Shown in pieces: positions 34,901 through 43,955 of a stretch of 64,000 bases of DNA. Made by a program: the position numbers and the translations under genes. The DNA is from Nomia melanderi (lineage: Eukaryota > Arthropoda > Insecta > Hymenoptera > Halictidae): the NCBI RefSeq assembly GCF_051020985.1, contig NC_135012.1, forward strand, positions 12,526,451-12,590,450. The letters run 5' to 3'. Numbering within the stretch: position 1 is the first letter of the stretch; each line of letters begins with the position of its first letter. The notes beneath the pieces were generated by a model. It made no database searches. It was given only the letters and a program-made list of their open reading frames with translations, and was not told the DNA's origin.

Positions 34901-36087
34901 ACAAAAGTACACAAGGGAAATGGAAGAGAAAGAAGAATCCGGCTCCGCCGTGTCCAATACCACATAGAAGAAAAGTAAGTATTTGTTCATTTGATATTCT
35001 TTAATAAGGATTTAGTAAGGATTTAGAAACTTAAATACGAGAACCACACAAATTTGTAATTAGTTGATTTTTTATCGAGTATTCATATGTTTCAGATAAA
35101 AGTAATGTCTCTTAAGGATGTCAAATTGGAATTAGATGAAATTGAATTACAGCAACAAGGGTTGGAAAAGCAAGGTGTACGATTGGAGCAACTGATCAGA
35201 ATTAAATGTGAAACGGGACTTAACAATGATGGTAATTCTGTCTAAATTATATGTAAATCTGAGTAATCTGGCATGTTCAAAGATTGTTTATAGTATCGAT
35301 AAAAAGATTAATAATAATAACGAATTCGTTATTAGTTTCAGATGTATCTATGCGATCTGACGTAGAGGAATTAGTTCTGGAATTATTCGCGCTTGTGAAT
35401 GAAAAAAACGAACTGTTCAGGCGGCAAGGTGAATTAATGTTGCTTCGAAGGCAACAGAGATTGGAGGAAGAACATGGCGAAGTAGAGTATCAAATTCGTT
35501 GTTTAATGTCACAAAATGAATCCACGAAAACAGATTTCGACAAACAAAGGGAAGAAGCATTAATACAGAGGTAACTGTTATAAGAGACAGACGAAAAGAG
35601 TCTTCTGTGCACAAATAATATATATCACTCGGTATACACGAATAATGAGATGTTCCTTTTATGAAGAAATATGGTTGTTCGGTAACATACTAAATGTTTG
35701 ATTTTAATTAATTAACAGACTCGTACAAATTGTTGAGAAACGAAATGAAATAATCGAATGCCTGGAAATGGATCGTCGCAGAGAAATAGAAGAGGATAAA
35801 AGCATACATAAACACATGGGTCTCCTTGCTGGTAGGTAAACTATCTTGTAGATGAATCGTTCGGTATAAATTTGTATTATATTATTTTTTGTTTATTAGC
35901 CAAAACCAAAAATGAACTACCGGACAACCAAATGAACGACCCTTGTTGTTCAAAAACGAAGAAAGGCAAACCAAAGAAAAAGACGAATGAGAAAAAATGT
36001 AAAAAAACATCCAAAAAGGATATCGATAAGGATATAGACGAGACTGAGATGAAATGCAAGCGCCACAATAAACGAAAATGGTTTTGA
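22819..36087 (+). CDS. MICAL-like: MICAL-like protein (CH-LIM-bMERB), whole coding span of 11 exons
   Basis: Coding exons: 22819-22970, 23282-23460, 23850-23938, 26849-27001, 31344-33055, 34341-34515, 34639-34974, 35096-35231, 35342-35570, 35719-35831, 35900-36087. All junctions are GT-AG and phases agree. The sum is 3462 nt, 1153 residues plus stop. Order: CH domain (about 1-110), LIM domain (203-258), long acidic disordered region with NPF motifs at 648, 675 and 730, Pro-rich linker (about 775-930), bMERB coiled coil (about 930-1090), Lys-rich tail. MICAL-like proteins lack the MICAL monooxygenase domain. They act as Rab (Rab8/10/13/35 group) effectors that recruit EHD proteins to tubular recycling endosomes. 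The start Met at 22819 opens directly into the CH domain, as in the family. One gene of this type is expected in insects. Confidence 0.92.
23282..23460 (+). CDS. MICAL-like: MICAL-like coding exon 2 (CH domain end)
   Basis: Follows TTTTTGATTACAG. Completes Ile, then DFNSLDKNDVYQNNELAF and GIPALLDAEDM, and finishes the CH domain with LSILTYLSQFYQTFVG. Ends in phase 1 at GTAAGT. Confidence 0.92.
23850..23938 (+). CDS. MICAL-like: MICAL-like coding exon 3 (linker)
   Basis: Acceptor CTTTGTCAG, donor GTATGT. Reads GSSPSRPPVNRTTETEDER and ends ESPKQK in phase 0. Low-complexity linker typical after the CH domain in this family. Confidence 0.85.
23939..26848. other. MICAL-like intron 3
   Basis: Holds no recognised gene. 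A minus-strand stretch at about 24430-24900 reads in broken frames with acidic and basic blocks (for example LDADADIPAALENESDDE), which has the feel of a decayed transposon N-terminus. About 25380-26350 is distinctly GC-richer than the rest of the intron and shows no protein motif. Confidence 0.35.
26849..27001 (+). CDS. MICAL-like: MICAL-like coding exon 4 (linker, possible alternative terminal exon)
   Basis: Acceptor TGTTTTAG, phase 0 at both ends, 51 codons of Glu/Ser-rich linker ending SILKVPISS. The donor used in the full-length model is GTAAAG at 27002, which joins in phase to the LIM exon 4.3 kb away. If unspliced, the frame stays open for 22 more codons (see 27002-27070). Confidence 0.8.
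27002..27070 (+). CDS. Possible alternative C-terminus of a short CH-only isoform
   Basis: Reading through the exon 4 donor adds 22 residues, VKKRKRKSEMTSKMRNLIEE then AY, and stops at 27068-27070. The product would be 213 residues with a CH domain and a basic tail (KKRKRK, nuclear-localisation-like). AATAAA-like signals follow at about 27453 and 27534. This is inference; it may simply be intron. Confidence 0.3.
   Translation, partial: VKKRKRKSEMTSKMRNLIEEAY
28122..28163. repeat. Inverted CCAAT-type repeat
   Basis: CCCTGATTGG at 28122-28131 and CCAATCAGGG at 28154-28163 form perfect 10-bp arms around a 22-bp loop. The minus-strand neighbourhood resembles a retrotransposon LTR but I could not find matched ends. 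Confidence 0.4.
28235..28494. mobile_element. Possible MITE with 12-bp inverted ends
   Basis: CATGCAGAGACT at 28235-28246 is inverted at 28483-28494, enclosing about 260 bp without coding features, inside MICAL-like intron 4. No clear target duplication was identified, so the boundaries are approximate. Confidence 0.4.
30190..30507 (-). pseudogene. Tc1-like transposase fossil (minus strand)
   Basis: On the minus strand the frame contains ISNKTVRRILRKNSYNGRVA, matching the second helix-turn-helix and linker of Tc1-family transposases (...TVRR.L...GYHGRVARRKP...). After a frame change it continues with RRKRLEFAKK, then QPIEFWKIVISCDEIQYF, which corresponds to the FW..V..SDES.F segment around the second catalytic Asp. 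Frameshifts show it is dead. It lies in MICAL-like intron 4, next to a family A MITE. Confidence 0.65.
30622..30863 (+). mobile_element. TTAA-flanked MITE, family A, copy 3
   Basis: TTAA at 30622-30625 and 30860-30863; ends CACGTTAAGCGCCA-type with one change at each terminus. The palindrome GTCAGTCACTGGTGACTGAC is at 30641-30660. It is 242 bp, the same length as the copy at 22350, and lies in MICAL-like intron 4. Confidence 0.9.
31344..33055 (+). CDS. MICAL-like: MICAL-like coding exon 5 (LIM domain and acidic NPF region)
   Basis: A 1712-nt exon with acceptor ATTACGTAG and donor GTACGT. It opens VTPCLGMRRES and then the LIM domain, whose eight zinc ligands fit the consensus: C203, C206, H224, C227, C230, C233, C252, C255. 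The remainder is Ser/Glu/Asp-rich and probably disordered. Three NPF tripeptides followed by acidic residues (codons at 32712, 32793, 32958) are the sort of site bound by EH domains of EHD proteins. It ends QMPIPKPRNI plus two bases of Lys. The open frame runs on to 33137 but that part is intron. Confidence 0.93.
33318..33500 (+). pseudogene. Tc1/mariner transposase C-terminal fossil
   Basis: Within MICAL-like intron 5 a plus-strand frame reads PPQSPDVNPIENLRYTLNLE, the highly conserved PPQSPDLNPIENLW motif around the third catalytic acid of Tc1 transposases, followed after a stop by NKNDF. Flanking frames are broken, so it is a dead copy. Confidence 0.7.
33888..33996. mobile_element. Short palindromic MITE, family D, copy 3
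   Basis: Ends TTTCTGATTAA then AGACCAAACATGA-like (33888-33915) and the inverted TCGTGTTTAGCC...TTAATCAGAAA (33969-33996). It is shorter and more diverged than the copies at 19088 and 21495. Located in MICAL-like intron 5. Confidence 0.5.
34341..34515 (+). CDS. MICAL-like: MICAL-like coding exon 6
   Basis: Acceptor TTAATAGCAG. Completes Lys and reads SLYASNTSLTNSEFGGTP, then KKQPAPLPPINK, ending GSAESH in phase 0 before GTAATT. Pro-rich stretch may bind SH3-type partners (inference). Confidence 0.87.
34639..34974 (+). CDS. MICAL-like: MICAL-like coding exon 7 (proline-rich linker)
   Basis: Acceptor TTTCAATAG, donor GTAAGT, 112 codons, phase 0 at both ends. Contains KTKPAPPPPM and KKNPAPPCPIPHRRK, basic and Pro-rich blocks just before the bMERB domain. 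Confidence 0.87.
35096..35231 (+). CDS. MICAL-like: MICAL-like coding exon 8 (bMERB start)
   Basis: Acceptor TATGTTTCAG. Reads IKVMSLKDVKLELDEIELQQ and GLEKQGVRLEQLI, the first helix of the bivalent Mical/EHBP Rab-binding (bMERB) domain. Ends in phase 1 at GTAATT. Confidence 0.9.
35342..35570 (+). CDS. MICAL-like: MICAL-like coding exon 9 (bMERB core)
   Basis: Reads DVSMRSDVEELVLELFALVN, then EKNELFRRQGELMLLRR and LEEEHGEVEYQIRCLM. The pattern LxxElfaLVneKneLxRrqgELm...rq..LEeehaevEyqiR is diagnostic of bMERB domains, which bind Rab8-family GTPases. Ends in phase 2. Confidence 0.92.
35719..35831 (+). CDS. MICAL-like: MICAL-like coding exon 10 (bMERB end)
   Basis: Acceptor ATTAACAG. Reads LVQIVEKRNEIIECLEMDRR then REIEEDKSIHKHMGLLA, the last bMERB helix. 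Ends in phase 1 at GTAGGT; the next intron is only 68 nt. Confidence 0.9.
35900..36087 (+). CDS. MICAL-like: MICAL-like coding exon 11 (C-terminal tail)
   Basis: Acceptor TTTATTAG. After AKTKNELPDNQMND the tail is Lys-rich (KKGKPKKKTNEKKCKKTSKK) and ends RHNKRKWF, stop TGA 36085-36087. The basic tail could contact acidic membranes, as proposed for relatives; not shown here. Confidence 0.85.
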
Positions 36088-37015
36088 ATTGTACTACTTT
36101 AATAAGTTAAATATTACGTATTGCACGACATAATTTTAGCTTTTAAACGGTACTACCTCGTGTAAGTTAAATATTTTTGAAACTGTAATGAAGATTTGAT
36201 ATCCGTGTCCTGTTTATATTATAGCTCTATTGTAAGCGTCTTGTATAAGATTACATTTACGAAAAAAAAAATAATGTGGTGTTACATATTAGTTAAATTA
36301 CATTTACGTGCTTGTGTAGTTGGGCATGAGTTTATTTTGACTTATGAAACAGCACTCCGTCAAATATATAGTTAACAAATATCAGTCAATTGAAACGCAT
36401 ACGTTGTAATGAAGCTTATATAAATATCGAGTATCGGAAAATATTCTTCATGTATGTTTTAAGTTGTCCATATTCATGTTTACAGAATGGTCAATAGAAA
36501 AATTGTTTATCTTCGTATACCGACGGAAATGCCGTAAAAAACATTCTCACAAATTCATAGATACCGCTGATACAACCGAAATATTTTAAGGGTTGATGCA
36601 ACGTACAAAGTATGACGAGTATTTCTGTCCCATCATAAGGCTGCACTCTAAATTTCTATTGCATGCTCGTCCTAAGTACATTTATCAGATTTTTAAATGA
36701 AATTCAAAGAAAAATATCACTTTATTGAACTAGGATTAAAATTACTTATTTCGTTTGACAATTTTCTATCATCTTCTATTGTATTCACATTTATAAAATG
36801 TATTTATATATTAAATATAATGTACTACGGGTATGCGAGTATCCGAAATCACGGGTATATGAGTCCGGTCAGACTGAACAAAAATCGAGCGAGTTCTCGA
36901 AATATATATGAGTACCTAAGAAATCCAATATTTACAGCTATCTTACAAAGAGAGCGTAATTTTTATGAAACAAATAAGGTTAATATTTTTTAGCGAGTAA
37001 GAATATTTCAATAAA
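36088..37015 (+). other. Probable 3'UTR of the MICAL-like gene
   Basis: No further coding sequence. The first clear AATAAA on the plus strand is at 37010-37015, giving a 3'UTR of up to about 0.93 kb; earlier non-canonical signals could be used. Confidence 0.45.
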
Positions 37016-38467
37016 ACTTTATTCAAATGAATGAAAGTCAGTATACATATTCGACATATGAACCTCAAACGTTACCACAAACCGAACCAAAGTTTAGAGA
37101 AACCTTCTATTAAATCTTATATTTCTTGCAGTGAAATTTAAAATGTAAACGTCTAAGAAATCATTGAGTATCTGCCTCTATATTTTTATAAACAGGACGG
37201 CCAAATCTACCAGTATATTAAGTTCTAACCAGATCAGTGCCCCGAAGTCCTCACACTCTCCTTGTTGGTGTCAATAATATCTATAGTATAAATATTTTAT
37301 ACATATCTCACATAGTGCCACACCAAAATGCTGCATCCTGATCAATTTTGATGATTTTGAAATATGTTATTCGAGGCATGATTCTGACTAACTATTTCTT
37401 ATATGTGTAAAATACCACGAACAATATACTTTAAATTCATTAAAATCGGTGAGGGTATAGCATTTCGACCAGTTCACCTATATCATAACATCCATGGTAC
37501 AGATATTTATAATATAGATATTATTATCATTAAAATACCCGGAAATGTAGGGTTGCTCAAGTACTCGGCCGAGACTGCCCGACTCGTACCCGAAATTTTG
37601 ATTGTCTGCACTCCTCTACAATATACATAGAAATTATGTATATAATAAATATATTTTATAAACATGAAGCTACGTTGAAAAGTAAAACGATAAGACTTTT
37701 TGCCCAATCTAACACTTGTATTATACTTTAGCCATTGTACTTTATATTTTAGTTATTCTTTAGTTTCGCTGTTCACTTAACAATTTTAAATAGTAATTAC
37801 TACTTTCAAGATAGCAGTGCTCATTTACTAGATTCTTTATGGCATTTTATAAGTGTATTTTATAAACAATTATTTTATATTTTATTATTTACACGCGTTT
37901 TTCCAACTGAAGACTGAGTTCCTGTAAGGATCTCAATGATTTTAAAAAGTTGAAATAATACGTGTTTGATTAACACTGCCACTGCTCTTCTCTATTGAGA
38001 TTTAAGTATGTGTTCATCTAATAGAAATATTTGATGACAGCAAATTCTGTGGTTGCAATTGAATTAGCGAGTAAAAATATTACCCGTCGTCTCTTTGTCT
38101 ACGATGTAGACTCTACGGTAATGTAACAACAATTTGAGGGCTCGATATATGATTATAACGTGGTAATTCCATCTGTGACTACAGCAATGGAACAGTTGAT
38201 GGGTAAATTCTGTAATACCCGTTTAAAAAAAAATATGATTATTACGATGATTATTATTATCATTACTATTATTACTATTATTATTTTTATTGCAGGAAAT
38301 AGGAAGTGAAACAGTGGGATGTTGTTGATATAGTTTGATTATTCACTTTCAGACAGTCGACGGTTTATCATTGACATTGCATGTTGATACTGAATCGTTT
38401 ATAATCGTGTTAAGATTTTCTTAATTGTATATGTAATTCGGCGTTGGTTTCCTTGCTAAAATTGTAT
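37016..38467. other. Intergenic spacer between convergent genes
   Basis: No gene. Contains an (ATT)-rich microsatellite-like tract at about 38236-38297 and a degenerate motif with TCGGCCGAGAC and CGGGTAC-type words (37550-37600) resembling the TCGGGT-bearing sequence near 7580. Confidence 0.4.
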
Positions 38468-38473
38468 TTTATT
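38468..38473 (-). terminator. Polyadenylation signal AATAAA (minus strand)
   Basis: TTTATT on the plus strand reads AATAAA on the minus strand about 105 nt beyond the stop codon of the minus-strand exon at 38577-38824, a normal position for its 3' end. Confidence 0.45.
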
Positions 38474-38576
38474 ACACCACTGAATTGTTGAATAACGCTA
38501 TAATAAAGTATATGAAAAAGAAAATAAGTTTACTATATATAATTCATTGTTTTCAGTTTAATTATGTACAAATCTG

Positions 38577-38824
38577 TCATCTATAATGAAGCTGTAACTT
38601 TTGTTTGACCATTGTTCGCCAGTGTTCGCCAGTGTTCGCCATTCCTCGAAAGTGCTCTGTACGTTCATCGATTTTACCAGCTTCAATCGTTGATTCAAAT
38701 ATAATTCTTAAACTTGCCACTGGAAATCGTGGAGGCATATCAAAATCATCAGATACGAAATTCCACGGGATAACCAGTCTATATTGTCTGCCGTCGGTGA
38801 TCCAGTTCGCGCTGTTACCATATC
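38577..38824 (-). CDS. Last exon of an unidentified minus-strand gene
   Basis: After an acceptor (ACCCTCGTAG) the frame reads YGNSANWITDGRQYRLVIPW, NFVSDDFDMPPRFPVASLRI, IFESTIEAGK and ends QKLQLHYR with TGA at 38579-38577. The residue make-up (Trp, Pro, balanced polar residues) looks like real protein, and an AATAAA follows. I do not recognise the family. The exon starts with two bases of a split codon, so earlier exons must lie to the right; none was found with confidence. Near the C-terminus a 10-bp unit (TGGCGAACAC) is repeated about three times, changing the frame from unit to unit. Confidence 0.5.
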
Positions 38825-41031
38825 CTACGAGGGTAAGTTGCATAGAAGAGACTGGCGCAGCCCTCTGTACAAACCACAGCTCAACGCACAACTAATATAC
38901 AAATCAATACATTTCCCGTAGATAACAAACGCTCGTTCATACCGTTAATTTTCAGTATGTATTACTACATTCAAATAATCCATTAAGAAAAGGTCTTCTA
39001 TAAATTTGATGACTTGCACAAAGCAAGTAACATTAACAAAATGCAGATATTGCATTTTACAAAACTCAAGTTTCCAACATCCCGTAAAAAACGTCCTCTC
39101 GAAAATTCGATAAACGATTACCCTTAGTATCCAAAGAACAACCCCAACAATATACCCTAACGTCCCTGGAAGTGTTCATCGTAATCGACCAGAGGCTCAA
39201 CAGGGGACCGTATAAACCGAAAACCAGCAATTCCTCAAGAGCAGCATTACCCGGGAACGGCGAGAATAAAATCAAGAGTAAAGGGGTGAGGCGCTGGGGT
39301 GGCGCGGGAAATACACGCTAACGTAGAACGAACTATCCCGCCTAAAGTTCGTGGACACCCCTTATAAATATTTATACGCCGCCGCCTTACAGTCCGCACG
39401 CTCGCCGGAATCTCGCCCCTTTTTCCACCAGGAATTCGACCCCCTTGTTTTCCTCTCGATAGAGTGTGCGCGTGTGTTCCGCCCACGCACGTTGGCCGGT
39501 AACACAGATAGCATCGTAATGCCCTATTTTAACCAGAAACCTGCTGCAAGGAAGATCCGAACGTTTCCGGAATAATCCCCGAGTTCCGGTGCCACGCATC
39601 CCCCTCTCGCGTCGATTGTCTCCGTCGGGCGTAGTTCAGCCCCCGCGCGGATGTCTTTCTTTCCTTTTCTCCGCTCGTTCCCACCCTCCCCGTCGCTTCG
39701 CTGTTCTTCTTTTCACATGGAGCGCACGTCCCCGTCGAGCCACTTGTACATCCACCTTCCCGGAGAAGTATCGAGCAACCCTCTTGAAAAATCACGTCCG
39801 GCCATCGAGCCGGGGGATGAAATTTTTAAACGGGGCTTGCGGTGTTAATAAAGGATGGGCATTGTGCAATACGACCGCGCGGCTTCGCGATCCGTTTACT
39901 GATCGACGCATTATGCGCGATTCTGAAATTTTCTTTGGGGGATGAGGCATGGAAAGTTTCGACGATTTTATGATGGTCTTGATGAAGCATGTCAGCGTTT
40001 GGCGATTGGGAATTAAGGATTCCACGAGTGAATTGCGGATGGCTTTAATCTGAAGTGAACTCGGATTTTGTAAGCTTGTAGTAATCGATGAAATTTGAGA
40101 ACGGGGTGAATAATATATTCATAGATCTAGTAAGTGTTTTGTTTATTGCTGAGTTAATAGTAGTGAAATGTAAGAACAGGAAATCGTGACTTTTTTTTGC
40201 GATTTGCAGAAGTGAATTTTTAGAAAAAGTGAGTTTCATCGATGTTTTTCGACAAATATCAAAACTCCATGGAAAACGTCATATTGTGAGTTTGAGGAAC
40301 GGCGTATTATTTTCCCGTCCGCGCTTTCTATCGGACATCGATTTATAGGGTACGCAGTTTCGTATTACGATCCGTCGAATAAAATCACTCGGACCGGCCG
40401 TAGAATAAAACTACACAATTTGGGGAACTCTAACGTTTCGATGCACTACAGCTAGCAAATTCCAGGCTGCAGAGAATTATTGTATTTTCGAGGACACCGC
40501 GTAAAATGCGCCTGGAACGAGCATCATGTGAGGTATGAGCAAAAGAGTTTCAATTTATCGTGTGACGCAGCACCGGGTTACATTACTTTATTCCCCCATA
40601 CTGTACCTTAAAATATGTTTATAATAACTAATACACTATCGTCCGAATGTATACGACCGCTGCGCGTGATTAAGAAAACAGCGTTGTTTTTTAAACGAAT
40701 ACAAAATTTCGTGAAATCTGTAGGTGTACTATTTATTATTGAATTAAATAGCCCCTCTATTTAGAAACCACCCTCGCAAAGACTACACGTCTGACCCATC
40801 ATTCCACGATACAAAGCCTATCAATACATTCCAATCAAAATTCAGGAAATTTTTCTATTAACAATTAAACAATATTTAAATACACAATCTTCCTTCGCAA
40901 AACCACTACCAATCAACTAGCAGATCCCTGAAAGATCATAAAACTCCAGGATCACGGTGATCGTGGTCCACCGAATCCGATCGTCGCGATGGGTCATCTC
41001 CGCTAAAAGCGCGAGAATTAATTTCATGAAA

Positions 41032-41047
41032 GCCCGCGATCGCGGGC
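41032..41047. repeat. Perfect 16-bp palindrome
   Basis: GCCCGCGATCGCGGGC, entirely self-complementary, inside the GC island at 40.95-41.76 kb. Function unknown. Confidence 0.9.
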
Positions 41048-43926
41048 ATTAATCTCGCTGGCAAGGGCAAAAACTGGCGCACCGGCGGGACCGGAGTCGG
41101 CACGGCCCTCCCCCGCGCCGATTCACGATTAATCAATCCGCGGCGGGCTAAACAACCCCCGCGGCGCGGCGTGACTTCAAAGACTGCTGACACCGTTCAC
41201 GATAAATCATCGTCGGGCAGCGGACCGGGCCGGGCCGCGCCGGGTCCCAGGCACGTTTTACGATCGAACAGATGCCGAAATATCGCGGCCGGCATAATAA
41301 CAGGCTCCCGTTTATTTGCCGGCCTCGAATAAACAGCGCGCCGCAGATTCGGTATCGTTTTCGCCCGTTGTATCGGTTAATTGCCGGCATTACATTTATT
41401 CCGGTGAAAATATTCGAGCGACAGCATCGGACCGCGGCGCGATCCGAAATTCATCCTGTCGTGTGTACGCGCATAGCTGTGTGTACACGTTCGTGTGGGT
41501 AGACGTTACACGTGTGCGTTCGCGCGTGTAGCTGCCAGCCGCGGCGCTCGTTCCGCCGTCCGGTCATTAACAACCCCCCACCGAATGCTCATCTGAATGC
41601 CGTCAGTTATGCCCTCGTTTAATGATACTTACATTAACGGATGCGTGTTTATGATGTTGGACGTCGGTACGCTAGCGCCACTGACGTGCGCCACGTGTGC
41701 ATGATTGACGAACGTGTTAATCCCCCTGCCACGCCGCCGCGCGACCCGATCGAAAAATGATCTGTCGTTCCGGATTTCGCGGGGATCGTGGATTTATGGG
41801 GATGATAAAGGTTTCAGTGGGTCTGGATAAATGAGCGATTTGGGTAATGCCACGGTAAGTAGTGTAATGTAATTATATATGTATAGGAATACTCCCGAAA
41901 GAGAGTTTGCACGTTAATCACGCGCAGCAATCGATACGAGCGACCATTCGAAGTTAGAAAGTTTGAAATTACTCCGCGGCAGAAACTAGTCGGTACGAAT
42001 TATAGGGTAGCTTCTGTGGAATTGTCTTGAATACCGTAAATTCAAACATGTTTACCGATCGCGATTAAACGCCATTTTCATAAATACGCGAACTGCGTCA
42101 ACGTAACTCCCTGCGACTGCATTAATAAATCAGCATTAATTATGCATTCCGTTCTAGCTGCTAATACTGTTCAGTGTCCTGGTACAACTGCAGAATTCAT
42201 GCATTTGTGCGGTCGAAGGTTTTTATAAAATCTTTCGCGAATGAAAAACGTTTTCACGCTCCCCGTATCGTAGCTTAATTAAGTAAATATAGATCATACA
42301 ATTTACAGAAACTGTAATCGAATTTCACTTCAATGGCATTCGCGAACAGATTAAAATATCGTTGAAATCGATTACACATTTCCCCGCAGCTAATTTTAAC
42401 TAATCGAGTCTCCCGAATGCTTCGTCCGCGACTAATGATAATTTTCAATTCGATTACGAATACCTATCATTTCCGTATTAAAACAATAATTCCACCGAAT
42501 CCTGTATTTCAATGACACGTTCCCTCGCTGCGAGCATTCCGGCGGCACTGCCCGTAAAAGATTGCGTCGCCGAGGAGCGACGTCGTCCCGAGAAAATCGA
42601 ATTTTCCGATCGAGTGTCGAAAATTAGTCGAGCCAGCCGTATCGTATGGGCTCCAGATTAATTTAGCCGTTTCATCGGCGTCGATTGCTACAAAGGCGAC
42701 GTTCTACGGCGGTGCATGCGTTTGACAGGATGTCGGCTAATCGCTTTCCTCGAATCGCGCCTTTAGTCTGCCACGCCACTCACCTGTCTCTTCCGCGATC
42801 CTACGTGTTTCACGCGTGAACAACCTCTCACCCTGCCCCGACCCCTCCGCAGGGGTGAACCGAGTTTCGCGAGTCAAAATTCTCAGCGCGACGGAGTTAT
42901 CTCGGCTTAGACGCGTTGATTTTCAGTTAACGGTCGCCGGGAACTGTATGAAATTAACTCGGAAGAGTGAATGTACAGTAGCAGCGAAAAGTACGGGGAT
43001 GGAGAAGCGAAGCAATTCTGTGTTCCCAGTTTCGAACACGAGTAATGAATTTCTAGACTGTTTCTAGTCCGTTTATTTTCTGTTTCACCGTTATCAGGTC
43101 TGACAAGAACTTAATGCTTGCGCGTGATCTTTGTTTTGTGCAGAATAAATTCTACTCTACGTTACCGTTGTTATTCGCCCAGTTACCTTGCAATGTAATA
43201 TCGAATGAAAATCGTCTCCCACTAGTTTCAACTCGTTGCTGATTAATAGACAACTTAACGAATACCTTCAAACATTCCTGTAGTTAAAAAATTAAGCAAG
43301 TAATATGCTTCCAAACAACTCCACAATCATCCATTTCCAAATTTCCAATTACCAATATTTCCAAAAGCTGACATCTATCAAGAGAAACTTCTCTCATACC
43401 TATCAGTTCCAAACCAACCCCCAAAGAAATCAAAGTCTCGAGAGCAAAGGGGGTAGCAAAGCTGCAGCCTCAGCCACGGAGAATCTAAGAGACTCCAGTC
43501 TCAAAAGAAGCCACCAACAAACGAAAAAGTCCTCTCGCAATCTGAAAAGAGGTTTCCTCCATAGTTGCCGGTAAATGTGAGCCCAGCGTGAGGGGGTTGA
43601 AACCGCGCGAGGTGGCGAACGAACGCGACAGAGCAGGAAACCAAAGAGGGTCCAAGAGATTCCTGGGACCAAGGAAAAGGCAGCAATTGTTCCGCCGGTA
43701 ACAATTGATTAAACATGCTCCCCGGTTTGAACGTGTTCCCAGGCTCGCCCCGCTCGCCCCCGTCGCGGAATGATCGAATTTCCTATTGGACACGAAATTG
43801 AAAGTGGCCCTCGTGGTGGCGTCCAGCGCCGGGCGCACTCCGGCACAAACGTGTCTCAACGGATCTGGTTAGCCCCGGGATCGGATGGTCCGGATGGTCC
43901 GATCGCCGCTGGAACACGGTCCGTTA

Positions 43927-43955
43927 GGGGTTGCAGGGGACGGGGGTGGGGGAGG
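43927..43955 (+). other. G-quadruplex-forming motif
   Basis: Four runs of four or five G separated by TTGCA, AC and T, followed by AGG, at the right-hand side of the GC island near 43.8 kb. This fits the canonical G4 rule. Confidence 0.75.
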
